From Fomitopsis serialis (lineage: Eukaryota; Basidiomycota; Agaricomycetes; Polyporales; Fomitopsidaceae): a stretch of DNA of 64,000 bases. Made by a program: the position numbers and the translations under genes. The stretch spans positions 124,001 to 188,000 of the forward strand of contig NW_025954993.1 of assembly GCF_022376445.1 (NCBI RefSeq), written 5' to 3'. Positions 60,101-64,000 of this stretch are shown here, piece by piece; the first letter of the stretch is position 1, and each line of letters starts with the position of its first letter. A model generated the notes under the pieces. That model searched no databases. It was given only the letters and a program-made list of their open reading frames with translations, and was not told where the DNA came from.

Positions 60101-60756
60101 AATGCGCTCCAGATGAGCCCGAGAGCGAAGGCGATCGACGCGCTGACTCCTCGCAGGCGGCTGGCCCAGGGCCTACATCGGAAGCTGTGGACGAGCAGGA
60201 CTCACCGGAGTCGCGCATGGACAGTCTGAAGCGATCTATAACGCGTGTCATGTAAGCGGTGAACCCTATACTCAACTCGTCCAGTCGTCGCTGATCCCCT
60301 CTCTATAGCCGTGGTGTCTGGCGAAAATTCAGAGGGACTGCAGCGCAGGAGCCCGACGTTGAGATGCGAGCCGTGGACACTAGCCCGAGCGCAGCACCTG
60401 CAACGGACGCCGCACTGCCAGACATCAGCGACGCCCCGCCGATGACCGCTACGACGCTCGACGAATCGCCGCAAGGGCAGAACGCGGATCTGATCGGGCA
60501 GACGCAGCCGCTAGAGGCCACCGAACCGCGCGCAGACGACTCGGGTGCCGCACGCGGAGTAGCTGAGCACGGCGCGGACGCGGACGCGGACGAAGGTCGT
60601 CAGGGCGGACTCGTAAGCGCGGCCGAGCACGCAGATGAAGATCAAGGCGGCGACGTGCGTCCGAGTCAGGAGGGATTAACTGCACCATACGACGCGCCTA
60701 CGCAACTGTCCAAGTCGCACTGCGAGCCATGCAGCCAGAGTCAGAACGATGGCTGA
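57146..60756 (+). CDS. DUF6535 membrane protein, copy D (1,088 aa, seven exons)
   Basis: Exons: 57146-57280, 57334-57411, 57471-57869, 57926-58706, 58773-60027, 60081-60251, 60309-60756. Introns are 53-66 nt with GTRNGY-type donors, and the spliced length of 3,267 nt is a multiple of three. Start MQGSPVQSV aligns with the copy B start. Domain order: Ser/Pro-rich leader; three KFM repeat units in exon 3 (one more than B and C); the ERWRNEIN block; hydrophobic segments near residues 205-224, 268-290, 328-354 and 358-382; the helical region with NWLAHEQLY and TCVRAMP; an acidic tail ending SQSQNDG. The intron at 58707-58772 is absent from A, B and C. Function unknown; membrane location inferred. 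No disabling change was found, so this and B are the best candidates for active members. Confidence 0.88.
57580..57790 (+). repeat. Intragenic repeat in DUF6535 exon 3 (three units)
   Basis: Imperfect units of about 24-28 codons, each built as KF(M)xPxxPQ, PAVMDET, LEKVFEK. Copy D has three, B and C two, and A one degenerate unit. Exon 3 of D is 72 nt longer than in B and C, exactly one 24-codon unit. Confidence 0.8.
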
Positions 60757-61044
60757 TTCGGAGGACGGAGGATGGTGGCATCGACGTCACGGTGTACGTC
60801 GTACGTTGCTGGATAGACCACCACCGCCGAATGCTGACGTTCACCGCAGGCGGACAGCATGCATCGACTTTTGACGAACCGTGACGGTGATGGATGAATC
60901 TCTCGGTGCACGAACGATTTCTGGGGCTGCGATGGGCTAGTTTCTCGTGTATGTACTCTGGTTCTCGGTATAGCTGTTTGTGATAAGTTTGTGTAAGCTA
61001 TGGTCTCGGAGTCTCGATACGAACGGGTTCACTGACTGTGTGTA
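60757..61044 (+). repeat. Downstream flank of copy D (proximal part)
   Basis: Matches 33294-33590 after copy C and the reverse of 9440-9130 after copy B. A CCGCCGAATGCTGACGTTCA motif occurs near 60827. No coding capacity recognised. Confidence 0.6.
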
Positions 61045-63225
61045 CGATTACTCGTATACTAAAGCAGATCCGGTGAATTCGTTTGCACCTGTTTGGACCA
61101 GCGCTTCTGTCTACGGCTGTGGCTGAGTAAAACTCGATGTGGCCGATGCGCCGTTATGCCTCGTTATGCCTCGATGCGCCATTAGCCGTTACCAAGCTGC
61201 AGTAATCTATGTCTTTTTTCTGTGTTTTATGTAGACCATCGCTACTAATTGACTGTAAGTCTGCGGAAGCGCGACGCATCCCGACTGCCTTCCCGAATAC
61301 AGCAACTGGCGCCGCTATTGCCTCATTGAGCTGCTTTGTAACACTACCGCCCTCCGACTCGGTTCCAATCAAGTCGTTGTCCCAGCCCGCTCAGCGCATG
61401 GCTATGGGCAGTGTTGCACGACGCGCGTTCCCTTCCCCCCTCTGCGTCTGTACCTCCTGTCTGTTGTGCGCATGACACTCTGTCATGCATTCTGTGCCTC
61501 TACCCCTGTCTTCGTTATTGTCTCGCAAAATGGTAAGGCTGCCTGTTGTCTTTGTGTTGATCAGATCTAACGTGTTAGTGTTATGCGTTCCACTGTATTT
61601 CTGCCCGCTGCCTGCCCGCCATTTTGAACGTGCTGTCCCGCAACTCCCGCGATGACCAACCTTCTTCTCTTCGGCTTTCTATCCCTCACCAACGGCCGTC
61701 GTTCATCAAGCGCTAACCGCCAACGCGGTACTTCGACGTTCCACAACTACTACGCCACCTTGATCGAATGCTCGAACGGCAGCGACATTCCGGCTGAGCT
61801 GCGCATGTACAACCCTCCAAACGACACTGTCTTACCTGACAATACTATTGCTTATGTCATCGCGCGTGCCTGTTGTCCTTCTGCCGGCATGGCTTTGCTT
61901 GATGCTATCCAGCTCACCTTTCTACGGCGATCCATCTCTCGGGGACGAATACGATCAGAGCGTTCTGTCCTTCCAGCCCACCATCATCGGCATCGGAACG
62001 GTTGCGTCCGCGTATGATGTGCTTGCAGACGGCCAATCAAAGTCATTCCCTGTTATCGCCCATGAGCGCGTGCGCGACGAAAGTAAAATGTCTACTATTC
62101 AGTAAGTGTAATTACAACACTGTCTTTGTGCTTTCATTAAATCTCCCACTTACTAGGTGCATATACGACGCTTCGCCGCGATGGGCTACCGTTCCTGCTC
62201 CTGCCCCCAATTCTACCATATCTTTCCTTGGCCGATGCTCGCGTATGCGTTCAGATGGCGTGTTGGGTGTCCACCTTGAGCTCATTTCTTTCAACGTCGG
62301 CCCTCTCCTGTCGCTGTCGGAGGTGGAACTCTACCCGGAGGCAGTCGATCATCGACTGCTAACACTCCTTGAGCTCGCCCACATGGTTGATGCTATCGGT
62401 GACGGTGAAGGTCCAGAAGTCTCTCTGCACCTCCTGCACCATGTATCCGACGACCAGCAGCTGATTGACTTCGTCTTCCCGACACATGTACTCGCCAATT
62501 CCATCGCCTGTCTAAACCGTTCGATGCTTGCTCCCACCAATAGGCAGATTGACCGGTACAACAGCATTGTTCTCGACCAGATTGATGAGACAAGCGGGAC
62601 ATACCTTGCGGCCGACTCTCTGAAGGAGGCAGACGACGGCGGCATCGACTCCCCCGACAGCATATTTGACTACGTCGCCCGCCAGAATCCCGCAGGTTTT
62701 CCTCCCCACTCGTTGACCGTGAAGGTTAACACCGTCTACCGCTTGCTGCGTAATTTCTCCCTCGACCGTGGCTTGGTCAAGAACATTCGCGTTGTTGTCA
62801 TTGCGGTCGGCCCCCGTCTCGTCACAGTCCGCATTCTACGGGGTATTGCAGGTGTCAGTGTCATTGATGAAGAAGACGTCCTCATACCTCGGATCACATT
62901 CTCTACCACCCTTTCCTCGGGCCATACACTCCTCCGTCGTCAGTCTCCTCTTGCGCGGCCGCCGGCATATGCAATGACATTCAACAGCTACTTACCAAGG
63001 GCTAACTCTTGACGCAGTGGGAGTAGACTAGTACGAGACACGCGTTTTCACATGGACAGCTGTACACGCGCATATGTCACAGTGACCACGCAAGAATTTT
63101 GCTCAAACACGACAAACCCACTACTATCAATGGCACCTATGACGAACTTCTACTATATATGATGGTTTATGACTTTAATTACATTGATGTTCACTCAACC
63201 GCCGGAGCGTAGCGGTGGCGTCCCT
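61045..63225 (+). mobile_element. Helitron-derived insertion
   Basis: Copy C's flank runs continuously from about 33560 to 33620, but in copy D the same sequence is split. Homology stops at about 61045 (TGTACGAT) and resumes at about 63220 (TTGTACACTTG). The inserted about 2.2 kb carries an OB-fold/helicase ORF of Helitron type. Just inside the right end (about 63198-63222) lies a GC-rich CCGCC/GGTGG hairpin, as Helitron 3' ends usually have. The last bases read CTTG rather than the usual CTRR and the 5' end does not clearly begin with TC, so exact termini are uncertain. TGTAC occurs at both junctions and could instead be a short duplication. Confidence 0.65.
61652..63012 (+). pseudogene. RPA-like OB-fold protein joined to C-terminal half of Helitron PIF1-type helicase
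   Basis: Exon 1 begins MTNLLLFGFLSL and includes FHNYYATLIECSNGSDIPAE and LPDNTIAYVIARACCPSAG. A one-base shift near 61915 moves the continuation (FYGDPSLGDEYDQSVLS, then FPVIAHERVRDESKM) to another frame. An intron at 62102-62156 (GTAAGT/CTAG) joins to CIYDASPRWATVPAPAPNS, which ends the OB-fold part at SFNVGP. Directly fused is helicase sequence: LIDFVFPTHVLAN, RSMLAPTNRQIDRYN, ADSLKEADDGG, FPPHSLTVKVNTVYRLLRN, VLIPRITFST and LLRRQSPLARPPAYAMTFNS. In intact Helitrons the last motif is AMTINKSQG, so motif VI is degenerate. The Walker A/B half is absent. It is a deletion derivative unable to unwind DNA. Confidence 0.85.
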
Positions 63226-64000
63226 TGTACACTTGTGTTCACCGACCGGATCGCCTGGAGCTTCCGCGAACGGGCGTTGCTGTCCAACGTCTGTATTATG
63301 TGATGTACTATTCGTTCGGTACAACTCGCCTCCTGTACATCTGCTTGGAACCGCTATTGGACTATCGCGTATCAACATAACGCGCCACGTCCCGTCGAGC
63401 GGTGTGCGACAAGCGAGGGCAGATATAAGTGGGAAAAAAGTATATTGTGAGTTCTGAACATATTTCGCGACGACCATTACAATTTGTGCCGCCGTGGCCA
63501 CTAGACAATATGCGCAGTCTTCTGTGCTACCCTGAGACAGCAACATTGCTCGTACGTCGCGCCGGGTTGACGGACCTGCCTCGGTCACTGACTCACTGGT
63601 GCACCAGCATCTGTGTAGACTAGGTAAGCTTTAGTACATACCGTAGTCTCGTCCCTCGGTCATCACCACCTCCCGCTCTCACAAGCCTCGCATGCGGCAA
63701 CTCGCATCCTTCCAGTCTTGTCTGGAACTCATGCACTCATGTCTGGACGCCTGGCGGAAGGGCGCCACCTTCGACGCGGTATCACTTGACACGACTGTCG
63801 ACCGTGCAGCCGGTTCGGTCGAGAAGGCGGATGCTGGACGGCGCTCGCGGATGAGTTGACATTGAGGGATAAAGAAGCGAATGTATACAACCGAAGGGAT
63901 TTGTAACGAAGCAGGAAGACGAGAACTGTAGACGAACAAGACAGGACGTACGTACCGCCGGCAAGAGGCCTCAGAGTCATTGGCGGTGGGAGCTCAAGCG
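63226..64000 (+). repeat. Downstream flank of copy D (distal part)
   Basis: Resumes homology to 33620-34400 (after copy C) and, in reverse, 9000-8400 (after copy B). The broken SRVKWYR/IPPG-like minus-strand frame is again present near 63760-63840, interrupted by different stops. It continues beyond the window. Confidence 0.6.

Larger units (their letters stand above)
40880..64000 (+). repeat. Third copy of the DUF6535 unit, same orientation as copy C (interrupted twice)
   Basis: Anchors with the right arm are: 40890 with 26225; 41330-41470 with 26650-26750; 41650-41870 with 27050-27230; 42300-42640 with 27760-28040; 44050-44605 with 28070-28540; 55702-57145 with 28540-29900; copy D with copy C; 60757-61045 plus 63226-64000 with 33300-34400. 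Relative to copy C it carries about 1.4 kb of extra DNA (42650-44050), the LINE and the Helitron-like insertion. Confidence 0.75.

Noticed and set aside
1..64000. CRISPR arrays, tRNA or rRNA genes, bacterial operons
   Set aside because: No regularly spaced repeats, cloverleaf-like box A/B pairs or rRNA motifs were noticed by eye; the gene structure is eukaryotic. A tRNAscan or Rfam search was not possible here.

Overview
The window looks like repeat-rich accessory DNA from an agaricomycete (mushroom-forming basidiomycete). The evidence is: introns of about 50-75 nt with GTRNGT donors, CTGAC/CTNAN branch sites and YAG acceptors; multi-copy DUF6535 membrane-protein genes; HAM1-type, acid-sphingomyelinase-like and F-box genes of basidiomycete type; a large LINE; and Helitron debris with an OB-fold/PIF1-type helicase. 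I see no rRNA, tRNA or CRISPR. No species can be named from sequence alone.

The organising theme is one amplified unit: a multi-exon DUF6535 gene plus about 3-4 kb of upstream and about 1 kb of downstream flank. There are five copies. Copy A (1-1474, minus) runs off the left edge. Copy 0 (about 5877-5985, minus) is only the tail of the last exon plus downstream flank. Copy B (9443-12959, minus) is intact. Copy C (about 29920-33293, plus) carries a frameshift. Copy D (57146-60756, plus) is intact. B and C lie in the arms of a diverged large inverted repeat (left arm about 8030-17190, right arm about 25315-34740, spacer about 8 kb). D lies in a third copy (about 40880-64000) in the same orientation as C. 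That third copy is interrupted by an 11.1-kb LINE (44606-55688) and a Helitron-like insertion (about 61045-63225).

Between these units sit eroded host-type genes, all on the minus strand. They are a HAM1-family pseudogene (6270-7690), an acid sphingomyelinase-like phosphodiesterase (17361-18800), an F-box gene with a frameshift (19073-20574), the C-terminus of a superfamily-1 helicase (24515-25020), and a better preserved F-box gene (37397-38755).

The LINE is the best preserved mobile element. It has a 30-base poly(A) tail, a 13-bp target-site duplication, and an empty paralogous site in copy C's flank. On the minus strand it carries a small acidic ORF0, a gag-like ORF1 that appears to contain a spliceosomal intron, a second gag-like ORF with a CCHC knuckle and RGG tail, an AP endonuclease, a reverse transcriptase and a zf-RVT-type C-terminus. 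Two of its ORF junctions are ATGA stop/start overlaps.

Splicing makes B (1,074 aa) and D (1,088 aa) continuous across six and seven exons, although the surrounding repeat DNA is decayed. This suggests these DUF6535 genes are, or recently were, under selection while their surroundings were not.
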